From Klebsormidium nitens (Eukaryota > Streptophyta > Klebsormidiophyceae > Klebsormidiales > Klebsormidiaceae), in assembly GCA_000708835.1 (NCBI GenBank), contig DF237550.1, positions 1-48,275 of the forward strand: a DNA stretch of 48,275 nt, written 5' to 3'. The stretch's first letter is position 1; every line of letters starts with the position of its first letter. The notes beneath the pieces are model-generated. The model was not told the origin of the DNA. It saw only the letters and a program-made list of their open reading frames with translations, and did no database searches. The position numbers and the translations under genes are program-made. This document shows, one piece after another, positions 1 to 9,900 of the stretch.

Positions 1-47
1 AAACGTGGCCATGTGCTGCGCTTGCCTCTGCTGACACTACAAAGCAT

Positions 48-69
48 CCGGGGGCCCAAGAGCCCCCGG
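48..69. repeat. GC-rich inverted repeat (hairpin)
   Basis: CCGGGGGC (48-55) and GCCCCCGG (62-69) form a perfect 8-bp stem around a 6-base loop. No T-run follows, so it is not a recognisable terminator. Function unknown; it may be chance in a G/C-run context. Confidence 0.6.
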
Positions 70-557
70 CACGCCTAGTTTGGGGATTGTGGGAGCATAG
101 GATGTGAACCATCGACACAACCCCTATCCGTACCGGTAAAACGGTCGGACTGTAAATAACACCATGACGAATCCCGTCCTCTTCTCAACAAGTAGATATA
201 TTACTAGGTCAATCGGATATGTGGAAACAGCGGGAATGTATATGCTCTAAGGAGAATCTTCTCCCATTGCGATCAGATAATATATAGTTCTGTACAGGAT
301 CTTTGCGTGGTTACTGACTGCCGTATCCTAATTAAAATCTTGAGCCGTATCGGCTATATTCGAACCTCATGAGAGACATACGCGTCCTTGTAACCCCACC
401 ACAGTTTTCAGAGGACGTTGTCCTTGACACAAATCCAACCCGGACTCGGAGCGATTATGTAGCAGTTTCAAGTTGGAGTGACAGAGCTAATAGTAAAAGC
501 GGGCGGCCCTAAAAGCGGGGAGCTGCAGGGCAGATTGGTGTGGCTCAGGCCCAGGGT

Positions 558-594
558 TTTCAGGTTGGCCCGTTTCAGGTTGGCCCGTTTCAGG
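558..594 (+). repeat. 15-bp tandem repeat, 2.5 copies
   Basis: The unit TTTCAGGTTGGCCCG occurs at 558-572 and 573-587, followed by a partial copy TTTCAGG at 588-594. The copies are identical, so this is a recent slippage-type duplication in non-coding sequence. Confidence 0.85.
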
Positions 595-1504
595 AACTGG
601 CATTTTGTGGACTGCTGTGATGGCACATAGGTATCTGAAGCGCTTCTGAGAACGTCGTGGACTAGATAAGTTGCTATTTGGTTGCCTTAAGAAGCACTCG
701 TAGTGTAGTACAATGTGTCAGGCAGAGATGGGCTCTGCCGCTTCTTTTCTGATACTCAAGGACGTAAGTCACTGGCATTGTGGTGCCCTTGCATCGATTT
801 TTGGCATAGCGAAAGGCGCGCAGCGTAATCGAGACTCTCTAAGAGTTCCAAAAGTAGCATAATTGTTGCGCTAGTTATGCCAAAATTCGTGCTGTTTTCA
901 TACTTATCACGTAACCATTTGCTCTTGCTGTCTTGAGCAGCCTCTAGAGGCATCAGGATGATACACCATATCTGAAGCTCTTCAAGAACGCAACTGAGGG
1001 ACTTGTTTGAAGGAGGTGGACGTGGTTTTAGGGGTTGTTTCTGTGACTCTTCATGAGTGCGTACGCGCGGGAGTTACGCACGGGAGTTGCATACGCAATG
1101 AAGGAGCGAATGCATTAGAAGTGGAGCATGCGAATGTTCATCGACAGAAACTAATATTTACTCTTTACTTTCCTCTTGACCTCGCAGGGGATTGAAAGCT
1201 GGTCCTTCAATTTTCTCATCATGACAAGGTGCCGGCCTCATGGCCGGTCCAAGTTTGATCAAAGGGTGAGCGTGTGGTGCGATCTGACACAATTGGTTGT
1301 TCTCTTATACACAATCTGGGGGCAGCAAGTTCCCTGTCATGACCCTAATGCATTGTGGGTCTGCATCTGACACGTGACTCAATAGCGACGGTAACTTAAT
1401 GCTTCACCGTTGCTTCTGCAGCTTGGAATGAGTTGCAAAGTATGGGGGATATCTCCTCTCTTTCATCTGTTGCCTATCCGATCTGAGCAACGGTGCTTCT
1501 TCTC

Positions 1505-4500
1505 ATGCAGAAGCCAGGCAGGACCCCCTTGAGAAGCGCACTGCCAATGGCTGAGCACACACCCGCTGCCTCGAGCCCCCCAGACCTTGACGCCGCTCTT
1601 CCCCTCCCAGACATTCAACGCCTGGTCATGAGCACGTTCAAGCAGGGGACTGTCAAGGGGGAGCGCCTCTTCCGCAGGAGCGTGGCAGTTGTGCGCGGGC
1701 TAGCTAGGAAAGCGTGCGGGTCAGCGGGCTACAGCTGGACAAAGGCCGCCCGGGACGGGGCCTCGCAGGTGGCCATGCGGGGCTTAGAGGGGCTCCTGAG
1801 TGCTTCAGAGTCGTTTCTGCGCGAGGGCTTCAACCATGTGGTTGCGGAAACTGCTGAAGCCTACCTGGAGGGGCTGAAGCACGAGGGCAATGTGCGGGGT
1901 AGGTTGCAGGGCCGCAAGCGCAGAACCTCGGGAGTGAAGCGGGGTGCGCAGCGCAGCTACCGCGAGCAGCCGACGGAGGGGCTAGGTTCCCAACTAGGTA
2001 AGAAGGGCTAGCTGTTCACTTTCTTCTGCAGTTGATCAGTCGGGCCAGGCGATGCCAGTATGTCGGGTTGTACTTTGTCGCAGCGCCTGCGTAGTGCAAA
2101 TTTCAGGCGGGGGGGAGCTTCTTCTTGTACCAAGATTGGTTCAATCTTGACTAACATAGACTGTACTGTATGTGGTAGACGCCAGTACCTACTTTTGGTC
2201 TCGAGGATTCCAGGATAGAGCTTCTCGTGTACCCAAATGCACCCTTCGTTTCTGGATTAGAACCTCTCCTTCCTTGGTACGCTGCCATCACCTGCAAGGT
2301 TTTTCAGTGTTCAGCATCAGGTCTCCTCCATGGTAGAGTTGCCTGCTTGAGTTACACATCGCAACTTAAGGTGCGATTCTAACTCCGTTCTTGGGACCCT
2401 TTTTCAGATCATTTAGGGCCACACAGCCTCAGCTGCCACGGGTGCGGCGCCGGTGCAGCGTGGGGTCTTCGAGGAAGCAGGGAGGGCGGTAGTATCAAAT
2501 ACTTTTGCGAAACGCATGCAACCTCCAGTGGCTGCTTTCGAGTCGACCCAGACCGTGCTGGTGAGAGCATTCGCGGTGCCTGCCTTAAAGTTGCGTCTGG
2601 GTTTCCTGCAACATTTCAGCTGCTCCCCTGCCGCACAGCAATGGGTCTTTAGAGTAGAAAGGCGAGAGTGACGCGCTCTGTATGCTTCTGCAGTCTGGGC
2701 AGCGGACCACGAACTGCGTCGCCTGAGAGCAAAAGCTAGGCGACTCGAGCAGGAGCTGCAAGATCTTGGAGGGGCCCCGAAAGGTGAGCGTGCGCTGCCG
2801 GTTGGGCTGGTCTAATCTGTTCGCTCTTGTTTAAAGCCGGGGAACAGTGAGCTCCTTTTCATGCCTTTGGTGCGTGGTGGGTCCTTCTTCACTGCACTGA
2901 TACGTGATGCGTTCTTCTTGGCAGATGCACCCAGCGCGCCACCCTTTGCAGCTTGGCAGGAGTCCGGAGGTATGACGGACTGGGTTTCCATGCCCAAGAG
3001 CCGGTCGCTTATAGGTAAGGCACTTCGATTGTGGCTCTGTGTCTGCATCACTTGTGGAGCAGTCGGGCTGAACATTCAAATGGTTGTGGAGCACTTGGGC
3101 CTTGACCTTCTCTTGACTTGTTCGGGGGTCTTCCTCGTCGGTTCCGGATGAGCCAACTGCGTCAGACCTTTAGCATCTGAATGTGGTGTCCTCATGTGCA
3201 GCGACGCTTCTCATGAGGGGTGGGGTGGAAACCAATCCGGGGCCTTCTCCACATGAGGTGAGCCTAGACAAGGAGTCCCTGCAATTTAGGGCGGGGACTG
3301 GTTAGCGCTGGTTGTATTCAGGCATCATGGAGCAACTTTGTGTCCCTTGTCAATGTCCATGCTGCTAAAGAGCGGGCTACACATTGTTGTGCTGATCTCC
3401 AATGTCTCCCTACCACAGATTGCACGAGTCTGGCGGGAAGCTTATCCAAACGCCGACCCCACCCTGCTGGAGTATCTCTCACTTCACCAGTTCAAGTTGG
3501 CAGAGTGGAGAGCACTGCCTGCTCAAAGGCGCTCTATCATTCTGACCGGGCTGAAAGAGAAGTACAAAGAGCCATGGGCAGTGGGCTGGAGCATCTTCCT
3601 TAGAAGGGCAGCCGGTGAGCAGCTCCTCCTCTAGATGAGTAGGCTAGCTACGAGGCAAAGTGCTTGGAGATTAAATTTACAGGTTGTGGCCAATATGGAC
3701 ATGAGGGATTCGAGCACTGTAGTACTGTTCTTTAGCATATAGCGGCGGGAAAGCTTGGAGGAAATGGCATGGAAAACGGAATCCGCTCATTTTTGAGATT
3801 TTGTCGGCTTCCTTGCTATGCGATATAGTCGCTTCTTTATCAATCTTGCCGGACACACTGGTGCATGCTAGGCATGTGGTGTGTCCAAAAGAAGCAGAGA
3901 GCAGAAAGCATATTGGTGTGCAGCTGATGGCAGACACGCACCATTGTGGGCATTAAGAATCTGTCAGGTGCTTTTTATTTTGCACGCTTCCAAATGGTGA
4001 GGGTCTCCACAGTTGGATCCTGCCTTTGCTTGCTGCCTTAAGAGCTTATGCGCGCGATAGCCTGATCTGCTTCTTGGTCCGATGCAGCTTCTACCAGTTC
4101 CGATGTGGATATGGAGAATGCAGAGAGCTGGGTGGAAGCTCATCCGACTTTCCATCCACCCCTGCTGGAGTACCTGGCCAACCAGAAAGTCCAATTGGCG
4201 GATTGGAGAGCGCTCCCCGCTGAAGCTCAACTTGAGAGCCTGACCGAGTTGAAGGCCCACCACCCAGCATGGCTTATCGGCTGGGATCTCTCCCTGGAGG
4301 CTATTGGTAAGCAGTATTCTCTTCTAGATGAGAAGGCTAGCTACAAGGCAAGTGCTTGGAGATTATGGTTAGAGGTTGTGGTCAGTGCGGAGATGAGTGA
4401 TTCAAGCATTGTAGTACTGTTTATTTAGCCTGCAGCGGCGGGAAAGCTTGGAGGAGCTGGCATGAGAAACGAATCTGCTGATAGTGACTTTGTGTGGGCT

Positions 4501-7500
4501 TCCTTTCCGAGTGACATAGTCGCTTCTTTGTCAATCTTGCCGTGGACCATAGTGCATGCTAGGCATGGGGTGTTTCCCCAGAAGAAGCAGAGCAGAAAGC
4601 GGACTGATGTGCAGTTGCAGTTGTTGGCAGAGCAAGCACACTTTTTGCCCATTAGAATCTTCATTAGCTGTTACCCTTCTGCACTCTTCCAAAAGTGTCG
4701 GGGTCTCCACCGTTGGAATCCACTTTGCTCGCTGCCTCAGAGCTTATGCAGCGAGACCCTGATATGCTTATCCTTCTGCTGCAGTTGCTGTGAGGAAGGG
4801 TCAGGATGGAGAGGCGGGCCAACCTGAGGACATGGATATGGGGGATGCTGATGAGAATAACCAGAGTTGTGAGTTCTGCCGCTTATGTCGAGAATATTTA
4901 AACCAACATCGTGAAGCTAGGTTTGCCCGTTTCCTTGGCAACTGAGGTCCAACCAGCACTGGCACCTCTGCTGCTTGAGAGCTGATAAACTCGAATGTCG
5001 GACAACTACTCTCTGCTCTCTGCCTTACTATCTGGTGCATGATGGACAATCTACGGATAGGTTGAGCAACCCAGCAAGCATCTGCATCTCCAAGTCCTAA
5101 TTTGTATTGCGTTCCGCCATTGCCTAGTAGTGACCCTGCCCACTAGCGGCTTTCCTCTCAGGCAATGCATTTGTGACCAAGTCTGAGCACGTAGCCTTTG
5201 CGCAGATGCACGGAGCGACATCCTGGCGTTGCAGAACTTGGCAAACGTCTCAGATACGGGCCTCAAGGTATGTGATTTCTGCCTACCCTGGTCTTGCCGC
5301 ACTTGCACCGGAGCCGGAAGGGCCTCTTCTCTAATGCTTTGCTTGAGTCTTTTAACTACCAGTCCAAGCTTTTTGATTGCTTGCGTGGGGTCTTCCTGTG
5401 CCTCTTCTTCCCTCGAGCATGTCCTTTTCTTCATATGTGCGGATATGCGACTGGCGGACACTCACGCTTGGAGGAGTTTTCTCGTTGCGCGAAAGTTTAG
5501 CTCGCCTTTCATGCGGTGCAGGAACCAGCTAGCTCGTCTGCCCCGCATTTGGAGAAGAGCAGAGATGCTGATTGGTATGTCGTACAAAGCCAATGCGAAG
5601 CTCTGATTAACCGAGCTAGGGGTGCACTTGCAAAGCTGCAAATAGAGCCGCAGATTGCCTGCTTCCAGAGCCCCTCTGAGCTTCCGCATGCCGCAGCAAT
5701 CAACAAGAACAAGATTCCCCTGGCAAGGGGATTGCCCAGTTTCCTAGTGGACCGTCTGCCAAGCCCTGTCTTCAACAATGTGACGTGGACGCAAGCTGCG
5801 GAGCTTCTCGACGGGATGAAAGAGAGGCACACATTTCAGAACCTTTCCGTAACAAGCTTTATGGCTGCCTCTGGCTACGGGAAGACAAGGACTGCGCTAG
5901 AAATGGGCTGCCTGCGGCCAGGTGTCCTCTACTTCAGCTGCTGCGGCCCAGAAGAGGTCGGCTCGAGAGATTTGTGGGAAATGCTGGGCCGCCTCAAGGT
6001 CACGTGCAAGGAGGGCTCCAGGTTCTGGGAGAGCAACCACGAGCGGGTGCAAAAGCACGTGTACGCTATGCTGCTTTCGCGCCTGAAGCACCTCAGCGAG
6101 TGCCTCTCCTTAGGATGTGACCCCCAGCAGTGGCTGCGCTACCAGCTCGTGGTCTATCAGGGGCAGCAGGTAATGATGTGTTGTCTATTCCCACTCCTAG
6201 GCACGTTTCGTTAGTCTTTTGCCTGCTCCCCAACATCTCTTGTGATCCCAGCAGGACCCTGCGTGCGTTTGTTTTGGGCGTTGTCCATGCGGTGCTTCTT
6301 ACAATGGTACTACTCCAAAGATTGGAAGTGGATGCACGCGCTATTTTGCCTCAATCCGTCAAGTCGGACTGCTAAGTTCTTGCAGTGTCTCGTTCTTGCC
6401 TCCAATACCGTCTTCCTTGTTTGCACCAGGAGCTCCATTGAGCTGTTTCGTATCGTTCTGTCATCTACTGGCCAAGATTGGTGCTTAAACGTGGCTTTTC
6501 TGGAGAATGAAGAAGCACCCATCTTCCTTGGGCGGCTAGGGGTGCACCTCTGCTTGCTTTGTGCAGCTTACTAGCTTTGTGCTTACTAACGAGGATCACC
6601 ATCGTTGTGCAGGACACCTTTGCGGAGGCGTACAATGTGCTGCGGCATGCGTCACTCAAGGACCTCCAAGAGCTCGTCACCGCCGAACTAGAGGCTTGTC
6701 TGAGCACCTTGATGGCTGACGGGGTCGAGTTCCTGATTCTGGTGTTGGACGAGGCTCAGCTCTGGGCAGAAGAGCTCCCTGGCATGTTCTCGAATGGGGC
6801 CGTCAAAGGGCAGCAAGAGGGGCGGCCCTTGCTGTCAGCCTTCCTTGCTGTTATCGCCAGCGATCCTGTCCTCGTCAAGAACATCCACGTCGTGCTTTCG
6901 GGCACTGGGTTGTCATTGTCACAAAGCATGCTCGTAGCTTCAGCCTTAATGAAAGTGGGAAGCAAGCCGTTCCCTGTTGTCGACTTTGGAACTTTCAACG
7001 ATGCATCCGCACGCAAGTATCTGGGGGACTATGCGGGTCCGCAGGACATTCCAGAACACGACCTGCTTTTCCTTGTTGGGAGGAGACGGTTCGCAGCTAG
7101 GGTTGTGCTGGACTGGGCGCAGAGCGGACAGGAGAGCATTCTGACTTGTCTTAGATCGTTAGTCCGGCAGCACACAACAAAGGAAGGAAGGGAACTCTTC
7201 TTGGCGAACGAGCGCAGGGACGTGTACGAACGCCACTTCCTCTACGGCCGCCTTGGTGCTTTGTTGAAGCGAGGGGCAGAGGGAATGAAGCTGCTTGACC
7301 TACTGAAGCGGGTTGCCTTTGCCCACGCAAGGCTGGGGGGCCCCTGTTTGTTCCTGCACCACCAGGAGTTCGACCTGGTGGATCTTGGTTTTGTGAAACT
7401 GCACCACTCAGGGAAGCACCGCATTGTGGCCTCAATCGAGGAGCCCCTTGCGGTCAGGGCACTGTTCAACTTTTTGGAAACGGAGCTCAAATGGAGTGCC

Positions 7501-8343
7501 AAGGAACACGCGCTGACTCTGATGGCGCAGAGCCAACCCTTTCCAGCCATGCTGGGGCAGTGGTTCGAGGTGGTGGCTCCCGACCAGCTTCCCCAGCTCT
7601 TTCAAACGGAGGGGGCTCTAGCGGATGCGCCGCTCTTCAGCAACCTCAAAAGCGAGCTGCCGGAGTGCTTTCGGAGGGAGGGTGCAAGTTTGGCGCGAGT
7701 CCAATTGGCTCCCGATGGCAAATACAGCTTTAGCACAGTGGCTAAACCGACAGGGTTAGACGCCCCAGTGCGTCTAGCGACCAAGGGCAGGGGCGTGCTG
7801 GCGTGGCTGCGAGACCCCGGTGGCATCGTCTGGTTCTTTCCTGAGACGAGCGCCGGGCCAGACCTTCTCTTTTTCGTGGTTGTTGGGGGTGCCCTCTACC
7901 TTGTGGTCTGCCAGCTAAAGCTCCGGTGGAAGTTGGACAGCCTAGCCAGGGCCATCCAAACGGTCGACCCCAGGTATCTTTTTGAGGGGAAGGTAAACAA
8001 GGAGGAGTTGCGAGAAGTAGCACACGAGGCGCTTCGCGCAGAGAGGGGGGTGGACGGGGTTATCAGCCTTTTAATCGGATATCCTCTCAGAACCCGGATG
8101 AGAGAATTTGTTCCCAAGAAGTCTTCTGCTGAGGAGGAGGATAGAAAGAGGAAGAGCAAAGAGGAGGTGGATGACATGGTGGAGCCGTCTGTCCGAATTG
8201 TGATTGATGGAAAGCGAAAGACAGAACTTCTTCCAAAGGAGCTGAGAAAGTTTTTGGATGCGGCAAAAAATTACGGAGAACTCGAGGCAGAGGAGGACGA
8301 CTTAAAGGAGGCCGAGGAAGTGGAGGCAGAAGAAGGCAGGTGA
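1505..8343 (+). CDS. Crinkler/RHS-type P-loop ATPase with PD-(D/E)XK-like nuclease end
   Basis: Ten exons join in phase: 1505-1997, 2694-2783, 2925-3014, 3202-3257, 3419-3614, 4088-4306, 4785-4868, 5206-5267, 5522-6169, 6613-8343 (about 1222 aa, or 1208 from the ATG at 1547; an acceptor-like TGCAG at 1506-1510 also allows an earlier first exon). Numbering from 1547: a basic alpha-helical N-terminus; a short coiled coil in exon 2; a 2A-like VETNPGP in exon 4; two homologous repeats of about 65-70 residues in exons 5 and 6; then an ATPase with Walker A SGYGKT (Lys537), Walker B LVLDEAQ (Asp678-Glu679) and a sensor-like VLSGTG. Near the C-terminus GPD (Asp1049) and QLK (1066-1068) match a PD-(D/E)XK nuclease core, and the end is highly acidic. 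P-loop plus nuclease is the known plan of Crinkler/RHS effector-like proteins, which occur in free-living eukaryotes as well as pathogens. Cell role unknown. The family assignment rests on motifs and order, not on a search. Confidence 0.72.
3202..3257 (+). other. Exon carrying a 2A-like NPGP motif
   Basis: Exon 4 of the Crinkler/RHS-type gene encodes LLMRGGVETNPGP. The consensus of ribosome-skipping 2A sequences is D-(V/I)-E-x-N-P-G-P after a hydrophobic stretch. Here the stretch, Val-Glu-x-Asn-Pro-Gly-Pro and the spacing are present, but the Asp is Gly, so skipping may be weak or absent. The exon joins in phase to both neighbours (phase 1 in, phase 0 out). If active, it would separate about 223 N-terminal residues from the ATPase-nuclease part. 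Confidence 0.6.
3419..4868 (+). repeat. Tandem exon-plus-intron duplication inside the Crinkler/RHS-type gene
   Basis: Exon 5 (3419-3614) and exon 6 (4088-4306) encode homologous repeats sharing LLEYL, the pattern QxxLA(E/D)WRALPA and a Gly-Trp near the end. The introns after them are also alike: TCTAGATGAG, GCTAGCTAC, GTGCTTGGAGATTA, GCATGCTAGGCATG and GGTCTCCAC recur in order about 690 bp apart (for example near 3641 and 4334). Exon 7 (4785-4868) encodes DMDMGDADENN, resembling DVDMENAES at the start of exon 6, so it may be the head of a third, shortened unit. The exon boundaries (phase 1 at both sides of exon 6) permit in-frame copying. Confidence 0.85.
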
Positions 8344-9045
8344 CAGGCGAACCCGGGCTAAGGTACGTGATCAATACCTTATGCGGAAAAGCGCACTGTT
8401 GAAGGGGAGGCTGGACATGCTAGCAGCAGCAACCGGGCCATCTCGAGAACACGCACCTCTTGCAGAAATGGGTAGTAAGCAGGCCAGTCTTAAGCTTGCA
8501 GTGTGTCGAGGCGAAAATTAGGAGTTTTCTGACATCTACTTTTGCAAATCTGGACGCTTGTTGCTTATTTCTATGTGCAATCGCTTGTAGATGGATGTGC
8601 AGCGTTTGCCTTTCAGCTCCTTCTTCTCTGGAAGAGATGCAGACCATTTCATTTGCAAGAGATGCAGACCGTTTTATTGCTAAGAAGTTACGCAGGCAAG
8701 AGTTGTTGCTTTCAATGAGGAGCTTGATGAGAACTGCAAGCTGGATAGTTACCCGCGAGCCACAATCGGTATGTGATACTACTGCTGAGCGGTCCAAAAG
8801 CACCATAGAAATCGTAGACGAGGTTCCTGACGTTGCTTTCATATCCATGTGCAGATCGTCCAAGCGTCCAGTTCGAGCGACTCTGAGGCTGAGCTGAAGT
8901 TGAGCGGTATGGCATGTCGAGCACAGCAGACTCGCTGCTGTGCACAGTGCTTGACGAATAGGTCGAAAGGACGATGCGGGAGTCGATGGCACAGGCTGAA
9001 AAGGGGAAGGAGTTAGCGGAAGAAAAGGCAGGCGGACGCATGTGA
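8344..9045 (+). other. Exon-like blocks downstream of the Crinkler/RHS-type stop
   Basis: A second frame stays open across the annotated stop (8306-8519) and encodes basic, protein-like sequence. Downstream blocks bounded by splice-like sites are 8696-8768 (after TTACGCAG, before GTATGTG), 8855-8906 (after GTGCAG, before GTATGG; Ser-rich, SSSSDSEAELKL) and 8962-9045 (after AATAG; AEKGKELAEEKAGG in one frame). A donor CAG|GTGACA at 8338/8339 just before the stop could splice in phase to 8696 and then 8855, giving an alternative C-terminus. A 26-bp-period partial repeat of AGAGATGCAGACC lies near 8635-8680. Whether these are alternative exons, a decayed gene or chance is unresolved. Confidence 0.3.
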
Positions 9046-9900
9046 GCAAGAACTTGAGAAGGATTGAATCCAAAGTGGAGAGACAGAGCGTGGTTGAGGA
9101 CCCACCCGCACGGTGTCCATGTGTAAGGTGCCCGTATGGAAACCATGCCAATAAGTCCACATGAGAACCTTGTTTTCAATAGTCGCGTGGTTTCTATTCG
9201 CTTTCCAAGATGAGCACGATATGGTTTCCATACGAATTGACCAACTTGCTCGCATACCAGGCAGTCCCGTACGGTGTCCATGTGGAAACCATGATGCAAG
9301 TGATGGCATGCCGCATGATTATTGTGCCTTCAAAGTGACATCACAGATGATATAGCTCGCTATATGGCTCTGCAAGCATGCCTCTGTAATTGCATCACAA
9401 AAGACCCGGGCCCCCCAGATTCCACATGGAATGCATACGTACGAAGTTCGAGCCGGTAAATCTGCGTACGAACGCTGCATACATCACAAATCCCCCCCCC
9501 CATGGATCCAACGCGGAATCAACGTAGAATATACGCGCGTAGAATCGTACAAAGACTATCACACGAAATCAATGTTGTTTCAACGCTTGTGGTTCTCATG
9601 CATGGCCTATGTTGGAAACTTGCCGCGGATCTACATAAGATATACAGAAGGTTCGACATTGATTCTACGCGTGGCATTCTTACGGCGGACCCGCGTTGAA
9701 ATTACGCGGCGTTGCTTCTATGCAAGCCTCATGTTGAAACACTTCATGTGGCCTCTATATGAGAACCGTGTAGAATACACATGATGCAGTTTCAACGCCG
9801 TTTCTATACAGGTTCCATGCTTGCGGAGTCCGCATGAGCACAACGTGGCTTATGCATGGAAAACACATTGAGTCCCGCGTGAAAACTCTGTTGAGGCTAT
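9046..9900. repeat. Region dense in short direct and inverted motifs
   Basis: No gene is seen. The 14-mer ACGGTGTCCATGTG occurs at 9110-9123 and 9271-9284. CGTATGGAAACCAT (9133-9146) is exactly inverted as ATGGTTTCCATACG (9221-9234). Further on, CGTAGAAT occurs at 9523-9530 and 9538-9545 and inverted at 9662-9669; GCGTTGAAA occurs at 9693-9701 and inverted within 9577-9586 and 9789-9798. A run of ten C lies at 9492-9501. The pattern suggests a decayed repeat or a non-autonomous element, but I could not define its ends. Confidence 0.5.

Larger units (their letters stand above)
1..1504. other. No gene seen; gene-poor left end
   Basis: No reading frame here has recognisable protein content or a convincing chain of splice sites; the longest open frames are about 65 codons. 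Two small structures are visible and listed separately: a perfect 8-bp-stem hairpin at 48-69 and a 15-bp tandem repeat at 558-594. The last 100 bases may hold the promoter or 5' leader, or an earlier intron, of the gene that follows. Confidence 0.6.

Noticed and set aside
350-385. TTCGAACC, a tRNA T-loop-like sequence
   Set aside because: No matching acceptor, D or anticodon stems could be paired around it.
2453-2520. Extra exon candidate between exons 1 and 2 of the Crinkler/RHS-type gene
   Set aside because: It enters in phase 1 but ends in phase 0 at the GTAGTA donor, which breaks the frame of exon 2; joining exon 1 directly to exon 2 keeps phase.
8420-9160. 246-codon minus-strand frame
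   Set aside because: No domain, no splice support, and it overlaps exon-like blocks on the + strand; composition is Ser/Leu/Cys-rich as in random frames.
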